64,000 bases of DNA from Bradyrhizobium cenepequi (GCF_020329485.1 NZ_JAGKJI010000001.1:599619-663618); one strand, 5' to 3'. Counted from the stretch's first letter, positions 26,179 to 36,633 are shown. Numbers and translations: made by a program. Notes: generated by a model not told the origin, from the letters alone.

Positions 26179-27362
26179 GCCGCGCAGGAACCATCGCCGT
26201 CGCGCTGTTCGTTCTGCTCGGCTCAGCTCGCGCCGAACAGGCTGAAGCGCCGCCGCGCGAACCCTATCAGTTGGTCCGGACGCTCCACGCTTTGCAGGAC
26301 GAAATCGCGCGCGGCAACCTGGACGCGCACAACGCGCAGCCAGCCTTGCTCAAGCGATTGGGCGAGGAGTTTCAGAAGGCCGATCCGCTGGTCTGGAAGG
26401 ACCCGAGAAACTCGCGCGCCGTGGTGACCTTCCTGCTGAGCGGAGGATCGCCCCAAGTGGTCGATGCGCTGCGTTCCCGCGGCCTGCTCACTATCGATGG
26501 GGCGATCCTCGATGGCGCGGTCGCATATGTGGAAGGCAGAGCGGACGACGCCAAGGCGCGGCTTGGCAGCATCCAAGCGCGCGACTTGCCGCCGACCATC
26601 GCGGCCGAAGTTGCACTGGTGCAGTCCGCGCTCGTTGCGCAGACCGACTCGAAAGCTGCGATCGAACGGCTCGATGAGGCGAGACTGCTGATGCCCGGAA
26701 CGCTGGTCGAGGAGGCAGCGCTGCGCCGGGAAATCTTCGTGGCCGGCCAAGTCGATGATTTCGACAAGTTTGAAGCGCTGGCTCAGAAATATTTCCGACG
26801 TTTCAGGCATTCGATCTATGCGGGGAATTTTCGACAACGCCTTGCATTGGCTGTTGCGCGCTTCAGCTTCGCGCAGGCATCGGATCGGTTTCCTCGCCTT
26901 GTCGCCTTGCTCGATCAACTCGACGGCGCCGGCCAGCGCGGCCTTTATCTGCTGATCGCGCGCACCGCGCTGGTGCGCGGCAAGGTCGAAATGGCGGATT
27001 TGGCGGCAGAGCGCGTGCTGGGGCTCACGGAAGAGGGGAGTACCGAACGCGAGCGCGCACGCTTTTATCGCGCGGCCGCGCGCGTGGTGACAAGCGCGCA
27101 TGAAGAAGCGCTCTTGGACCTGCAGAAGATCGAAGTTGGCCGGCTTCCCGAACGGGATGCTGAGCTACTGAGGTCAGCGCTCGTCGTCGGGCGCAACGTC
27201 AGAAAGGCGCTTCCCTCGGCCCCGGCACAGCAGGATCAGCCAGGCGAGGCGCAGACGTCGATGCGTCCGCGGATCGACTTCAGCCGCTCGCTTGCGGCCG
27301 TCAATCGGGCGCAGGTCCTTCTCGACGAATCGAAAGAGCAATTGAAGGAGCGAGCTCGATGA
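26175..27362 (+). CDS. motC: Chemotaxis/motility protein MotC
   Basis: A 395-aa periplasmic protein with a signal peptide ending near SARAEQ. The body is alpha-helical and repeat-like (FLLSGGSPQVVDALRSRGLL, LMPGTLVEEAALRREIFVAG, YFRRFRHSIYAGNFRQRLAL), recognisable as rhizobial MotC, which binds the MotB linker and is needed for motor rotation. It overlaps motB and motD by ATGA, so the three are translated together. Confidence 0.92.
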   Translation: MSRAGTIAVALFVLLGSARAEQAEAPPREPYQLVRTLHALQDEIARGNLDAHNAQPALLKRLGEEFQKADPLVWKDPRNSRAVVTFLLSGGSPQVVDALRSRGLLTIDGAILDGAVAYVEGRADDAKARLGSIQARDLPPTIAAEVALVQSALVAQTDSKAAIERLDEARLLMPGTLVEEAALRREIFVAGQVDDFDKFEALAQKYFRRFRHSIYAGNFRQRLALAVARFSFAQASDRFPRLVALLDQLDGAGQRGLYLLIARTALVRGKVEMADLAAERVLGLTEEGSTERERARFYRAAARVVTSAHEEALLDLQKIEVGRLPERDAELLRSALVVGRNVRKALPSAPAQQDQPGEAQTSMRPRIDFSRSLAAVNRAQVLLDESKEQLKERAR

Positions 27363-28570
27363 ACAAGACCGACCCTTTGATGGCAATGATCCGTCAGCTC
27401 ACAGGCGGCAAGCCAGCTTCGCGCCTCGTTCCCCAGAATGCGATGGTCGCCAAGGACCACAAAGGCAAGGTCGAGGACGGCAAGGGTAATGCCGGCCAGT
27501 TTCGTGACCAGCTGCGGGTGATCGCCGAAGGAGCGAAACAAAAGCCGCAGCTCGACATCAAGAGTGTCGATATGGAGCCGGCGCAGGATCCTGAACCGTC
27601 CAATCCCCTCACTGACGTGCTGGATCACGCCGCCGGTCGGCCCAGGGATCGGACGCGACGGCAGGCGAGCGAGACTGCCTCGCACCGGCAGACCGGAGAA
27701 ATCACATCGCCCGCTCCGGAATGGCGTGCGTCCGAGGCTGCGCTCAGTTCCATGATCTCCAGGCTCGATCAACCGCTCTCTTCACGGGATGACGGCGACA
27801 CTCCGCGCCCAAGCCGGTCGCAAACCCGGGTCGAGCACCGCACGGACCTGATGACGGCGGGTGAGCCAGCGAAATCTCCAAAGGTGGATGTCGCTCCCGA
27901 ACAGCGTTTTGCATCATCACTCGGTGCCGTCGAAACGCGGTCCATGCCAACCGTGAAGGTCGCGGTACGTGACCAGGAGACGCATTTCCAGCCTGTCGGT
28001 CAGCCGATGCTATTGCAGAAGATCGTCGACCGCATCGCTCCTGATCTGGCAACGGCGCCGACCGCGGCCCCTGCGCCTGCGGCCGACCTCGCTCCACCGG
28101 ACCTGCGTCGGGGGCCGGATGCGCCGGTCAGGATACTGACCCTGCAACTGGATCCGCCAAACATGGGGACGGTGACCGTGAGGATGCGTCTCGCCGGCGA
28201 TGCGGTCGAGGTGAGATTGTTGGCTGATCGGCCGGAGACAACGCAGCTGCTGCGTGAGGAGCGCGGCGCGCTGATGGATGCGATGCAGTCCGCCGGCTAC
28301 ACCTTCGACATTACGTCGATTGACCATGGCAGCGCGCGCCACCCGACGTCAGGCGGTGGCCATTCTCACACGCAATCGGACCAGCAGCAGTCGCAGCAGC
28401 CCCAGGGCGGATCACAGTTCAACAACGGCGCTTCGGAGCGTCAGTCCAGCGATGCGCAAGCCGGGACGCGTCAGAACAGGCAGGGCCATGACCAGTTCAT
28501 CAAGCCAACCGAGCGTCGCCAAGATGAAGAGGTTGCGGTCGATCGCAATAGCGGTGCTGTCTATCTGTAG
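27359..28570 (+). CDS. fliK: Hook-length control protein FliK (rhizobial MotD)
   Basis: A 403-aa protein. The N-terminal two thirds are disordered and rich in Pro, Gln, Asp and Arg. The C-terminal FliK_C-like domain reads LTLQLDPPNMGTVTVRMRLA then GDAVEVRLLADRPETTQLLR and SAGYTFDITS. In rhizobia the gene was first named motD and later shown to act as the hook-length ruler. A Gln/Ser/His-rich tail follows. The 3' end overlaps the transglycosylase gene by 47 bp. Confidence 0.9.
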   Translation: MNKTDPLMAMIRQLTGGKPASRLVPQNAMVAKDHKGKVEDGKGNAGQFRDQLRVIAEGAKQKPQLDIKSVDMEPAQDPEPSNPLTDVLDHAAGRPRDRTRRQASETASHRQTGEITSPAPEWRASEAALSSMISRLDQPLSSRDDGDTPRPSRSQTRVEHRTDLMTAGEPAKSPKVDVAPEQRFASSLGAVETRSMPTVKVAVRDQETHFQPVGQPMLLQKIVDRIAPDLATAPTAAPAPAADLAPPDLRRGPDAPVRILTLQLDPPNMGTVTVRMRLAGDAVEVRLLADRPETTQLLREERGALMDAMQSAGYTFDITSIDHGSARHPTSGGGHSHTQSDQQQSQQPQGGSQFNNGASERQSSDAQAGTRQNRQGHDQFIKPTERRQDEEVAVDRNSGAVYL

Positions 28571-29093
28571 CCTGACTACCGTCGCACGTGCCGATGGGCC
28601 CTGCGAGCGTGAGATGGCGCGCGCAGCCCGTGCTCACGCCGTGCCGCTTGGGGTGCTGTATGCCGTGGGCCTGAGCGAAACCGGACGCAGGGGCATGCTG
28701 AACCCCTATGCGCTCAATATCGATGGCAGGACAGCCATGGCCAGCGACCTTCGAGATGCTGTCTCCCAGTTTCGCGAGGCCAAGAACAAGGGCGCCAGGT
28801 TGGTCGATCTCGGTTGCATGCAGATCAATCATCATTATCACGGACGCGAGTTCGCCAGCGTCGAGGCGATGTTCGATCCGGCGAAAAACGTCGACTATGC
28901 GGCGCGCTTTCTCAAGGAATTGCGCGCGCGGGAGGGCAGCTGGACCATGGCCGTTGCGCGCTACAACGCAGGTCCGAACAACAAGGTTGCGCAACGACGC
29001 TATATTTGCAGCGTGATCGGAAGCCTGGTGGCGAGCGGCTTCGGCGCGTGGACGAGCGGCGCGCGCGCATACTGCGGCGAGCACACGACCTGA
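28524..29093 (+). CDS. Lytic transglycosylase (SLT domain), flagellar
   Basis: A 189-aa periplasmic enzyme that cuts glycan strands so the rod can pass the peptidoglycan. A signal peptide (MKRLRSIAIAVLSICSL) precedes the domain; the catalytic Glu is in YAVGLSETGRRG, followed by LVDLGCMQINHHYHGREF and MAVARYNAGPNNK, the SLT hallmarks. The start at 28524 lies within fliK in another frame. It complements the rod-binding protein at 37778, which has no muramidase domain of its own. Confidence 0.88.
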   Translation: MKRLRSIAIAVLSICSLTTVARADGPCEREMARAARAHAVPLGVLYAVGLSETGRRGMLNPYALNIDGRTAMASDLRDAVSQFREAKNKGARLVDLGCMQINHHYHGREFASVEAMFDPAKNVDYAARFLKELRAREGSWTMAVARYNAGPNNKVAQRRYICSVIGSLVASGFGAWTSGARAYCGEHTT

Positions 29094-29171
29094 GCTAGAG
29101 GAACACGGCGCAGACAGCCTCACACAAGGAAGAGCGCCTTTAATGTCATTCACTCAGAACGGAGGTGATGG

Positions 29172-30410
29172 ATGAGTCTGTATGGTGTTATGCGCACCGG
29201 TGGCTCCGGTATGAATGCGCAATCCAACAAGCTGTCGACGGTGGCCGATAACATCGCCAACGTTAACACCACAGGCTACAAGCGCGCCTCCACCGAATTC
29301 TCTTCGCTCATTCTGAGGAGCGGGTCCGGCAACTACAATTCCGGCAGCGTGGAGACGCATGTCCGCTATGCCATCTCCGATCCCGGAGCGCCGCAATACA
29401 CGACATCAGCGACAGATCTCATGATCCAGGGCAACGGATTCTTTGTCGTGACCGATGCCGGAGGCACGCCGTTCCTGACCCGCGCCGGTTCCTTCGTGCC
29501 GGATGGCGAGGGCAATCTGGTCAATGCGGCGGGATTCTATTTGATGGGTTATGACGTCAGAAACGGTCCGCCCAATGTTGTCGCGAATGGTCTGACCGGC
29601 CTCGACGTCGTCAACATCGCGCAAACGGCTCTTCAAGGTAATCCTTCGACCAAGGCAACATTAGAGAGTGCCAATCTCGACGCCAACGCAGCCGTTACCG
29701 CAGGCCCGCCCAACTATACCTCCAAGACCTCGATCGTCACCTATGACAATATCGGGAACAAGGTGACCCTCGACGTCTACATGTTCAAGACGGCGGCCAA
29801 CACCTGGGACGTGCGAGTATATGACAATGCTGCATCGACGAGCGGCGGCTTCCCCTATTCAAGCGGCCCGCTGGATTCCGATACGTTCACGTTCGACGTC
29901 AGTGCGACTGGAAAAGGCCGGCTGGCCGCGGCCAGTCCCACCGCCCTCACGTTCACGATCCCGGGCGGTTCGCCGTTCACTCTCGACCTTTCGGCGATGA
30001 CGCAGGTCGCCGACGACTTCGCCTTCAAGCCGAACGTCAATGGCAATGCTCCCAGTTCGATCGACAAGGTGGAGGTCGATACCGACGGCACCTTGTACGC
30101 GATCTACGCTGACGGGACGCGGCTCGCCACCTATAAAATTCCGCTCGCGACGGTGCCGAGCCCGGACAATCTCGTGCCGGAGGCCGGCAATGTCTACTCG
30201 GTCGGGATCGACTCCGGAAACGTGCAGCTCGACTTCGCCGGGCGGAGCGGCCTTGGCACCGTCTCATCGGAGACGCTCGAACAGTCGAACGTCGATCTTG
30301 CGGCCGAGCTGACCTCGATGATCGAGTCGCAGCGCGGATATACCGCGAATTCAAAGGTCTTCCAGACCGGCGCCGACCTGCTCGACGTATTGGTCAATCT
30401 GAAGCGCTAG
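29172..30410 (+). CDS. flgE: Flagellar hook protein FlgE
   Basis: A 412-aa hook subunit. The ribosome site GGAGGTGAT (29161-29169) is an unusually full match to the 16S tail. The N-terminal motif MNAQSNKLSTVADNIANVNT, the middle QGNGFFVVTDAGGTPFLTRA and the C-terminal LEQSNVDLAAELTSMIESQR with YTANSKVFQTGADLLD identify it. It heads the operon flgE-flgK-flgL-flaF-flbT-flgD-fliQ-flhA-fliR. Confidence 0.96.
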   Translation: MSLYGVMRTGGSGMNAQSNKLSTVADNIANVNTTGYKRASTEFSSLILRSGSGNYNSGSVETHVRYAISDPGAPQYTTSATDLMIQGNGFFVVTDAGGTPFLTRAGSFVPDGEGNLVNAAGFYLMGYDVRNGPPNVVANGLTGLDVVNIAQTALQGNPSTKATLESANLDANAAVTAGPPNYTSKTSIVTYDNIGNKVTLDVYMFKTAANTWDVRVYDNAASTSGGFPYSSGPLDSDTFTFDVSATGKGRLAAASPTALTFTIPGGSPFTLDLSAMTQVADDFAFKPNVNGNAPSSIDKVEVDTDGTLYAIYADGTRLATYKIPLATVPSPDNLVPEAGNVYSVGIDSGNVQLDFAGRSGLGTVSSETLEQSNVDLAAELTSMIESQRGYTANSKVFQTGADLLDVLVNLKR

Positions 30411-30442
30411 GCGGCGCCGGCGCATCGTCGGGGCGGGGGCTC

Positions 30443-31915
30443 ATGTCACTCACGGTTGCACTCAGTTCGGCGCGTACGTCGCTCATGGCGACCAGTGCGC
30501 AGGCTTCCGTGATATCGCGCAATATCGCTGGCGCCATGCAGGACGGCTATTCGCGAAAGAACGTGCTGCTCGCGACACTGCCGGGAAACGGGGTCTATGT
30601 CGCGGGGATCCAGCGCGCCACCAGCCAGGGGCTGTTCTATAACGTGTTGAAGGCGGCCTCGGCCACCGCCAAGCAGGACTCGATCTACAACGGCCTGCAG
30701 AAGATCGCAGCCACGACCGTTGACGACCCGCAGCAGGACCAATCGCCCGCCGCGCAACTTGCCAAGCTGAAGAGCGCCCTGCAGCAATATGCGACGGCAC
30801 CGGACAATATCACGCTCGCACAAACGGCGGTAACGGCGGCCAAAGGTGTCGCCGCGGCGCTCAATGACGCGACGAAGACGGTTCAGTCGGTGCGGGCCGA
30901 CGCCGATGCTGACATGGTGTCATCGGTCTCGACCATCAACCAATTGCTGGCCCAGTTCAAAACGGTCAACACCTCGATCGTCAAGGGGACCATCACCGGA
31001 AGCGATATCACCGACTACCTCGATATGCGGGACAGCATCCTCTCCAAGCTGTCGCAGGAAGTCGGCATAACCGTCGCCACCCGTGCCAACAACGATATGG
31101 TCATCTACACGGATTCAGGCGTCACGCTCTTTGAGACCAACGCCCGGTCGGTCACGCTCGACCCAACCTATGCCTACACGGCGGGCGCCACTGGAAATGC
31201 GGTCTACATCGACGGCGTGCCCGTCAGTGGTGCATCCGCCGTGATGCCCATCCATGGGGGAAAGCTCGCGGGCCTTGCCGCGCTCCGCGACGATGCCACT
31301 GTTACCTATCAGAACCAGCTTGATGAGATCGCACGCGGCCTGATCGAGGCCTTCGCGGAGAGAGATCAGACTGCCGCGGCGCTGCCCGACGTGCCCGGAC
31401 TTTTCACCTACCCGGGCGCCTCGGCCATGCCGCCATCGGGCGTCATCGCTTCGGGGCTCGCCGGCACCATCTTCGTCAATCCTTCGGTCGACCAGGGTGC
31501 CGGAGGCAATCCGCTGCTGCTGAGGGACGGCGCTATCTCCGGCAACGTTGCCTATCGGTACAACACGGGGGGCGAGGCCGGTTTCTCGGATCGGGTGCAG
31601 CAGCTTGTCGATGGCATGGCCGCAAGCCGGCCGTTCAGCCCGCTGGCGCTGGGAAAGCCGAATGCGAGCCTGATCGACTTCGCCGGATCGTCGGTGAGCT
31701 GGCTGGAAGCTCAGCGCAAGAGCACGAACGATGAAGCGACTTACAGCCAAACGCTGCTGGAGCGAAGTGCTGAAGCGCTATCCAACGTCAGCGGCGTCAA
31801 CATGGACGACGAGATGTCGTTTATGTTGCAGGTTGAGCGTACGTTTTCTGCCTCGTCGAAATTGATCGCGACGGTCGACGAGATGTTGAAAGATCTTCTC
31901 GCGGCGGTGAGGTAA
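30443..31915 (+). CDS. flgK: Hook-filament junction protein FlgK
   Basis: A 490-aa junction protein (HAP1). The start LTVALSSARTSLMATSAQAS with ISRNIAGAMQDGYSRKNVLL and the end SNVSGVNMDDEMSFMLQVER with TFSASSKLIATVDEML are typical. It lies 32 bp behind flgE and 4 bp before flgL. Confidence 0.95.
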   Translation: MSLTVALSSARTSLMATSAQASVISRNIAGAMQDGYSRKNVLLATLPGNGVYVAGIQRATSQGLFYNVLKAASATAKQDSIYNGLQKIAATTVDDPQQDQSPAAQLAKLKSALQQYATAPDNITLAQTAVTAAKGVAAALNDATKTVQSVRADADADMVSSVSTINQLLAQFKTVNTSIVKGTITGSDITDYLDMRDSILSKLSQEVGITVATRANNDMVIYTDSGVTLFETNARSVTLDPTYAYTAGATGNAVYIDGVPVSGASAVMPIHGGKLAGLAALRDDATVTYQNQLDEIARGLIEAFAERDQTAAALPDVPGLFTYPGASAMPPSGVIASGLAGTIFVNPSVDQGAGGNPLLLRDGAISGNVAYRYNTGGEAGFSDRVQQLVDGMAASRPFSPLALGKPNASLIDFAGSSVSWLEAQRKSTNDEATYSQTLLERSAEALSNVSGVNMDDEMSFMLQVERTFSASSKLIATVDEMLKDLLAAVR

Positions 31916-31919
31916 CGGT

Positions 31920-32963
31920 ATGGCTACGACGTTCATTTCGAGCAGCGCGATCTCGACGACCTTGCGCATCGCGGCCATGAAGAGTCAGGCTGCGATCGCG
32001 CAGGCGACGAAGGAAGCGACGAACGGCCGCTTTGCCGATGTGGGCCGCGAACTCGGCGCTCTCGCTGGCCGCGATGTGACACTCAGGGCCGAGCTGCTCG
32101 ATCTCGACAAGCTCGTGGACACCAATGCCCTTATCGCCGGACGGCTCGACATATCGCAGCAGCGGGTGGGCGAGCTGATCAGTACGGCGCAATCCTTCCA
32201 GAAGGACTTGTTTGCGGCCCGCAATTCCGCCGACGGCGGCAACGTCATCCTGCAGCCGTCGCGCGCTAACCTCGACAGCCTGATCGGGGCGCTGAACGTC
32301 ACAATGGACGGTCAATATCTGTTCGGCGGCATCAATACGGGCGTGCAGCCGATGACCAGCTACACGGCCGGTTCGGCCAGCAAGAATGCCGTCGATGCCG
32401 CGTTCCTGGCCAATTTTGGCTTCACGCAAAGCGCTTCGGCGGTCTCGAGCATCACCCCCGCAGCGATGCAGAACTTCCTGGATACGACATTCAAGGCGCA
32501 GTTCGACGATCCTGCTTGGGGTGCAAACTGGTCGACTGCGTCCGATCAGGTGATGCGGAGCCGGATTTCGACGACCGAGACCATCGACACGTCGGTCAGC
32601 GCGAATGAGCCGGCGTTCCGCAAGCTGGCGATGGCCTATACGATGCTGAGCGATCTTGGCACGCAGAACCTCAACCAGGCCGCGTTCCAGGTGGTGGTCG
32701 ACAAGGCGACCGAAATCATCGGCGATGCGATCAACGACCTTGCTGGCGTCGGTGCCAAATTGGGAACGGCCCAGGAGCAGACGACCAACGCCACGAACCG
32801 CCTCAAGATCCAGAGCGATCTGGTCACGAAGCAGGTCACGGCGATGGAAGAGGTTGATCCGGCGGAAGCGTCTGTTCGCGTCACAAACCTGAAAAACCAG
32901 TTGGACATGTCGCTGGCGCTCACGGCCCGCATCCAGCAGCTCAGCATCCTCAATTATCTCTGA
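31920..32963 (+). CDS. flgL: Hook-filament junction protein FlgL
   Basis: A 347-aa flagellin-like junction protein (HAP3). The N-terminus reads FISSSAISTTLRIAAMKSQA, the centre MDGQYLFGGINTGVQPM is diagnostic, and the C-terminus LKNQLDMSLALTARIQQLSI with LNYL matches flagellin D0. It connects FlgK to the filament. Confidence 0.94.
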   Translation: MATTFISSSAISTTLRIAAMKSQAAIAQATKEATNGRFADVGRELGALAGRDVTLRAELLDLDKLVDTNALIAGRLDISQQRVGELISTAQSFQKDLFAARNSADGGNVILQPSRANLDSLIGALNVTMDGQYLFGGINTGVQPMTSYTAGSASKNAVDAAFLANFGFTQSASAVSSITPAAMQNFLDTTFKAQFDDPAWGANWSTASDQVMRSRISTTETIDTSVSANEPAFRKLAMAYTMLSDLGTQNLNQAAFQVVVDKATEIIGDAINDLAGVGAKLGTAQEQTTNATNRLKIQSDLVTKQVTAMEEVDPAEASVRVTNLKNQLDMSLALTARIQQLSILNYL

Positions 32964-33001
32964 TCCACGACCCCGTCAGTAACCAGCCGGCTGCGAGTTC
33001 A

Positions 33002-33349
33002 ATGACATTATCCAGTTACGACGCGGTGATCGAGGATAGCGGGCGCGAGGCGCGTGCCCGCGAGCAACAGGCCTTGAACCACGGGATCGATCTATTGAGG
33101 CGCCTGCAGGCCGGAGACCTTGCGCCACCGGAGGATGCGGAGGCGTTGCTGTTCATTCGAAGGCTCTGGGCGTTCTTCGTGGAGGATCTCTCCAGCGCCC
33201 GCAATGGGCTTCCTGAAAAGTTGCGCGCCGACCTTATCTCGATCGGGCTGTGGATCATCAGGGAAGCAGATCGAATTCGGCAGCAGAACTCCAGCGACGT
33301 CACGGAGCTTGTCGCGATCAACGTCATGATTCGAGACGCGCTCGCATGA
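33002..33349 (+). CDS. flaF: Flagellar biosynthesis regulator FlaF
   Basis: A 115-aa cytoplasmic protein. It shows the family pattern SGREARAREQQALNHGIDLL near the start, ALLFIRRLWAFFVEDLSSAR in the middle and LISIGLWIIREADRIRQQNS near the end. FlaF is needed for flagellin synthesis or secretion in alphaproteobacteria and acts with FlbT. The stop overlaps the flbT start. Confidence 0.93.
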   Translation: MTLSSYDAVIEDSGREARAREQQALNHGIDLLRRLQAGDLAPPEDAEALLFIRRLWAFFVEDLSSARNGLPEKLRADLISIGLWIIREADRIRQQNSSDVTELVAINVMIRDALA

Positions 33350-33768
33350 AGAAGCCGATCTGTATTTCGCTGCGCGGCGGCGAGCGGATCTATGTCAATG
33401 GAGCTGTGCTCCGCGTCGATCGCAAGGTGACCCTTGAGCTGATCAATGACGTGACTTTTCTGCTCGAGAGCCAGGTCATGCAGGTCGCGGACGCGACGAC
33501 ACCGCTGCACCAGATCTATTTCGTTATCCAGCTCATGCTGATGAGCCCTCACGACGTCGAAGAGGCGAAAGCGGTCTACCGGCAGCAGCGATCCGGGCTG
33601 CTCGCAGCCATCGAAAACACAGAGATCATGGACGGCCTGGAACAGATCGAGAAGCTGGTCGAATCGAAACGATACTATGAGGCTTTGCGCAAAATTCGCG
33701 CTCTGTTCGAGGTCGAGCAGTTGATCTTGACTGGCGGCAATTTGCCAAGGCCTGTCGAAGTCGCGTGA
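33346..33768 (+). CDS. flbT: Flagellin mRNA regulator FlbT
   Basis: A 140-aa post-transcriptional regulator that acts on the 5' leader of flagellin mRNA. The ISLRGGERIYVNGAVLRVDR start, LESQVMQVADATTPLHQIYF and YYEALRKIRALFEVEQLIL are characteristic. The ATG at 33346 overlaps the flaF stop (ATGA). Its likely target is the folded leader at 21062-21166. Confidence 0.94.
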   Translation: MKKPICISLRGGERIYVNGAVLRVDRKVTLELINDVTFLLESQVMQVADATTPLHQIYFVIQLMLMSPHDVEEAKAVYRQQRSGLLAAIENTEIMDGLEQIEKLVESKRYYEALRKIRALFEVEQLILTGGNLPRPVEVA

Positions 33769-33785
33769 AGCATCAGGAGAGCGAT

Positions 33786-34196
33786 ATGAATGTTGACAGC
33801 GTGGCTTCTTCAAACGCGACGGCGAACAAGAACTCCGAATCCTCGTCCGCGTCGGCAACGGTGGACTACAATCAGTTCCTGCAGCTCCTGATCGCGCAGA
33901 TGAAGAATCAGGATCCGACCAATCCGACAGACATGTCGCAATATATGAGCCAGTTTGCGCAGCTATCCGCTGTCGAACAGGCAATCCAGACGAATGCCAA
34001 GCTCGACACGCTGCTATCCTCCAGCGCGCTGGCCCAGGCCGAAAGCCTCGTCGGACGCACGGCTGCATTTACGACCCCCGAGGGCGAGGATGTAAGCGGC
34101 AAGATCATGTCGGTGAGAATCATCCAGGGCGGAGCCGTAGCGACACTCGACAATGGTGTCGAGGTGCTGCTTGGACCGGGCATCACGATCAGCTGA
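33786..34196 (+). CDS. flgD: Hook cap protein FlgD (short form)
   Basis: A 136-aa protein that caps the growing hook. The motif NQFLQLLIAQMKNQDPTNPT followed by DMSQYMSQFAQLSAVEQAIQ is diagnostic. The C-terminal half is much shorter than in enterobacteria and lacks the large Ig/tudor part, as in other rhizobia. The start at 33786 is preferred because AGGAGAG stands 5 bp upstream; the frame is open from a GTG at 33765. Confidence 0.93.
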   Translation: MNVDSVASSNATANKNSESSSASATVDYNQFLQLLIAQMKNQDPTNPTDMSQYMSQFAQLSAVEQAIQTNAKLDTLLSSSALAQAESLVGRTAAFTTPEGEDVSGKIMSVRIIQGGAVATLDNGVEVLLGPGITIS

Positions 34197-34199
34197 GCC

Positions 34200-34466
34200 A
34201 TGAACGAACGCGACGCCCTCGACATCGTTCAGCAGGCGATCTGGACCATCATCGTGGTCTCAGGTCCCGCAGTCGGGGCCGCGATGATCGTGGGTATCCT
34301 GATTGCGCTGCTGCAGGCGCTGACCCAGGTACAGGAGATGACGCTGACGTTCATTCCCAAGATCGTGGTCATGCTGATCGTGGTCGCGGTCTCCGGCTCG
34401 TTCATCGGCGCGCATATCTACGCCTTCACCGAATTGCTCTACTCGCGGATCGAGCACGGATTCTAA
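34200..34466 (+). CDS. fliQ: Flagellar export gate protein FliQ
   Basis: An 88-aa two-span membrane protein of the export gate. ERDALDIVQQAIWTIIVVSG and IALLQALTQVQEMTLTFIPK are family hallmarks. It starts 3 bp behind flgD. A 79-bp gap with no gene separates it from flhA. Confidence 0.95.
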   Translation: MNERDALDIVQQAIWTIIVVSGPAVGAAMIVGILIALLQALTQVQEMTLTFIPKIVVMLIVVAVSGSFIGAHIYAFTELLYSRIEHGF

Positions 34467-34545
34467 AGGCGAGGCACGGTCGCCACCACCTTCGCGCAAG
34501 CTAGGCGCTGCAAGGTGCTGATATGATGGTGTCGCAGGAATCCCC

Positions 34546-36633
34546 ATGGCTCAAGCACTAAGCCCAGCTCTCCCGAGCGAGCGTCGGATTGGCGCCGACG
34601 TTGCCTTTGCGGTCGGCATCGTCGCCATCCTGACGATCCTGGTCCTGCCGGTTCCCTCGGTCCTGATCGATGTCGGTCTCGCCTTCTCTATTGCGCTTTC
34701 CGCCCTGATCCTGATGGTGGCGCTGTGGATCCAGCGTCCGCTCGATTTCTCGGCCTTCCCGACGGTGCTGCTGATTGCCACCATTCTTCGTCTCGCGCTG
34801 AACGTGGCGACGACGCGGGTGATCCTGTCGCGCGGGGCGGAAGGGGAGCACGCGGCCGGTTATGTGGTGGCAGGATTCTCGAAGTTCGTGATGGGAGGTG
34901 ACTTCGTCATCGGACTGATCATCTTCGCCATTCTTGTCACGGTCAATTTCGTCGTGATCACCAAGGGCGCCACGCGTATCGCGGAAGTCGGCGCGCGGTT
35001 CACGCTCGATGCGATCCCGGGCAAGCAGATGGCGATCGACGCGGATTTATCCGCCGGCCTGATCGACGACAAGGAAGCCCAGCGTCGGCGCAGGGAACTC
35101 GAGGAGGAGAGCGCCTTCTTCGGCGCCATGGACGGCGCCTCGAAGTTCGTCCGTGGTGACGCCATCGCTGGTCTTATCATCACCGCCATCAATATATTCG
35201 GCGGGATCGTCATCGGCGTGACCCACCATGGTCTGCCGCTCGCGCGTGCCGCCGACGTCTTTACCAAGCTCTCCGTGGGGGACGGACTCGTATCCCAGAT
35301 CCCGGCCCTCATCGTCTCCCTTGCGGCCGGGCTGCTGGTCTCGAAAGGCGGCACGAGAGGTTCGGCCGAGCAGACGGTGCTCAAACAGCTCGGCGGATAT
35401 CCGCGCGCGCAGTCGGTGGCCGCGCTCATGATGTTCGTTCTCGGAATGCTGCCGGGCCTGCCACTGCTGCCCTTCGCGTTCCTGGGCGGCGTGATGGCGT
35501 TCATGAGCTACGCGCTTCCCCGCCGGCAGGCGGCAAGACGGCAGCAGGAGGAGGCGTTTGCGGCGCAGGAGCGCGAACGAGCGCAGGCCGAATCGAAAGA
35601 ATCGATCAAGGAATATCTGAAGACGGCGGACGTCGAGCTCTGCGTCGGCAGCCAGCTCGCGGTTCAAATGCTGCATGCGCACGGCGAGCTTGCGCATCGT
35701 GTCAGCAAGGTACGTCGCCGCTTTGCGACCCAATACGGGTTCGTGATTCCCGAAATCAAGTTGACGGACGATATGTCCGTTGGGCCGAAAAGCTATCGCA
35801 TCAAGGTACACGGCACGATCGTGGCGCAGCATGAGCTTCGCATCGGCGAGGTCCTCGTGCTCTTCGATGGTGTTCGCAGGCCGGACGTGCCGGGCGATGA
35901 GACGGTGGAGCCAGCCTTCGGCATGAAGGCAATGTGGATCCCTGAGACTTTCCTCGAAGAGGTCAAACGGGACGGCTTCAAGGTTGCGGATAACATTTCC
36001 GTCCTACTCACCCATTTGAGCGAAATCATCCGCGGCAACCTATCGCAGCTCCTTTCCTACAAGGACATGCGGGCCCTGCTGGACCGTCTCGATCCGGAGT
36101 ACAAACGGCTCATTGAGGATATCTGTCCGTCGCAGATTTCCTATTCCGGCCTGCAGGCGGTCCTCAAGCTGCTGCTCGCCGAGCGCATCTCGATCAGGAA
36201 CCTGCATTTGATTCTCGAAGCCATTGCGGAAATCGCGCCTTACGTTCGCCGCGCCGAGCAAATCGCAGAGCACGTTCGCATGCGCATCGCGCAGCAGATC
36301 TGCGGCGACTTTGCCGACAACGGAGTACTGAAAGTGCTTCGGCTTGGAAATCGCTGGGATCTCGCATTCCATCAAAGCCTGAAACGCGATGCCAAGGGCG
36401 AGATCGTGGAATTCGACGCCGATCCCCGCCTTGTCGAGCAGTTCGCGGCTGATGTCTCCACTGCGGTTCGAAAGGCAATGGGCCAGGGCGAAAGCGTCGT
36501 GCTCGTCGCGCCCCCCGAGGTGCGTCCCTATGTTCGCATGATCACGGAACGAATGTTCCCGACCCTGCCGGTGCTGTCGCACGTCGAGATCGCGCGTGGT
36601 GTCGAAGTGAAGTCGCTTGGAGCAGTTTCTTGA
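34546..36633 (+). CDS. flhA: Flagellar export gate protein FlhA
   Basis: A 695-aa protein with eight membrane segments in the first 320 residues, then a large cytoplasmic domain that receives chaperone-bound substrates. Recognisable stretches: [58 protein letters not shown] and the cytoplasmic [18 protein letters not shown] end. Length normal. It overlaps fliR (TTGA). Confidence 0.97.
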   Translation: MAQALSPALPSERRIGADVAFAVGIVAILTILVLPVPSVLIDVGLAFSIALSALILMVALWIQRPLDFSAFPTVLLIATILRLALNVATTRVILSRGAEGEHAAGYVVAGFSKFVMGGDFVIGLIIFAILVTVNFVVITKGATRIAEVGARFTLDAIPGKQMAIDADLSAGLIDDKEAQRRRRELEEESAFFGAMDGASKFVRGDAIAGLIITAINIFGGIVIGVTHHGLPLARAADVFTKLSVGDGLVSQIPALIVSLAAGLLVSKGGTRGSAEQTVLKQLGGYPRAQSVAALMMFVLGMLPGLPLLPFAFLGGVMAFMSYALPRRQAARRQQEEAFAAQERERAQAESKESIKEYLKTADVELCVGSQLAVQMLHAHGELAHRVSKVRRRFATQYGFVIPEIKLTDDMSVGPKSYRIKVHGTIVAQHELRIGEVLVLFDGVRRPDVPGDETVEPAFGMKAMWIPETFLEEVKRDGFKVADNISVLLTHLSEIIRGNLSQLLSYKDMRALLDRLDPEYKRLIEDICPSQISYSGLQAVLKLLLAERISIRNLHLILEAIAEIAPYVRRAEQIAEHVRMRIAQQICGDFADNGVLKVLRLGNRWDLAFHQSLKRDAKGEIVEFDADPRLVEQFAADVSTAVRKAMGQGESVVLVAPPEVRPYVRMITERMFPTLPVLSHVEIARGVEVKSLGAVS

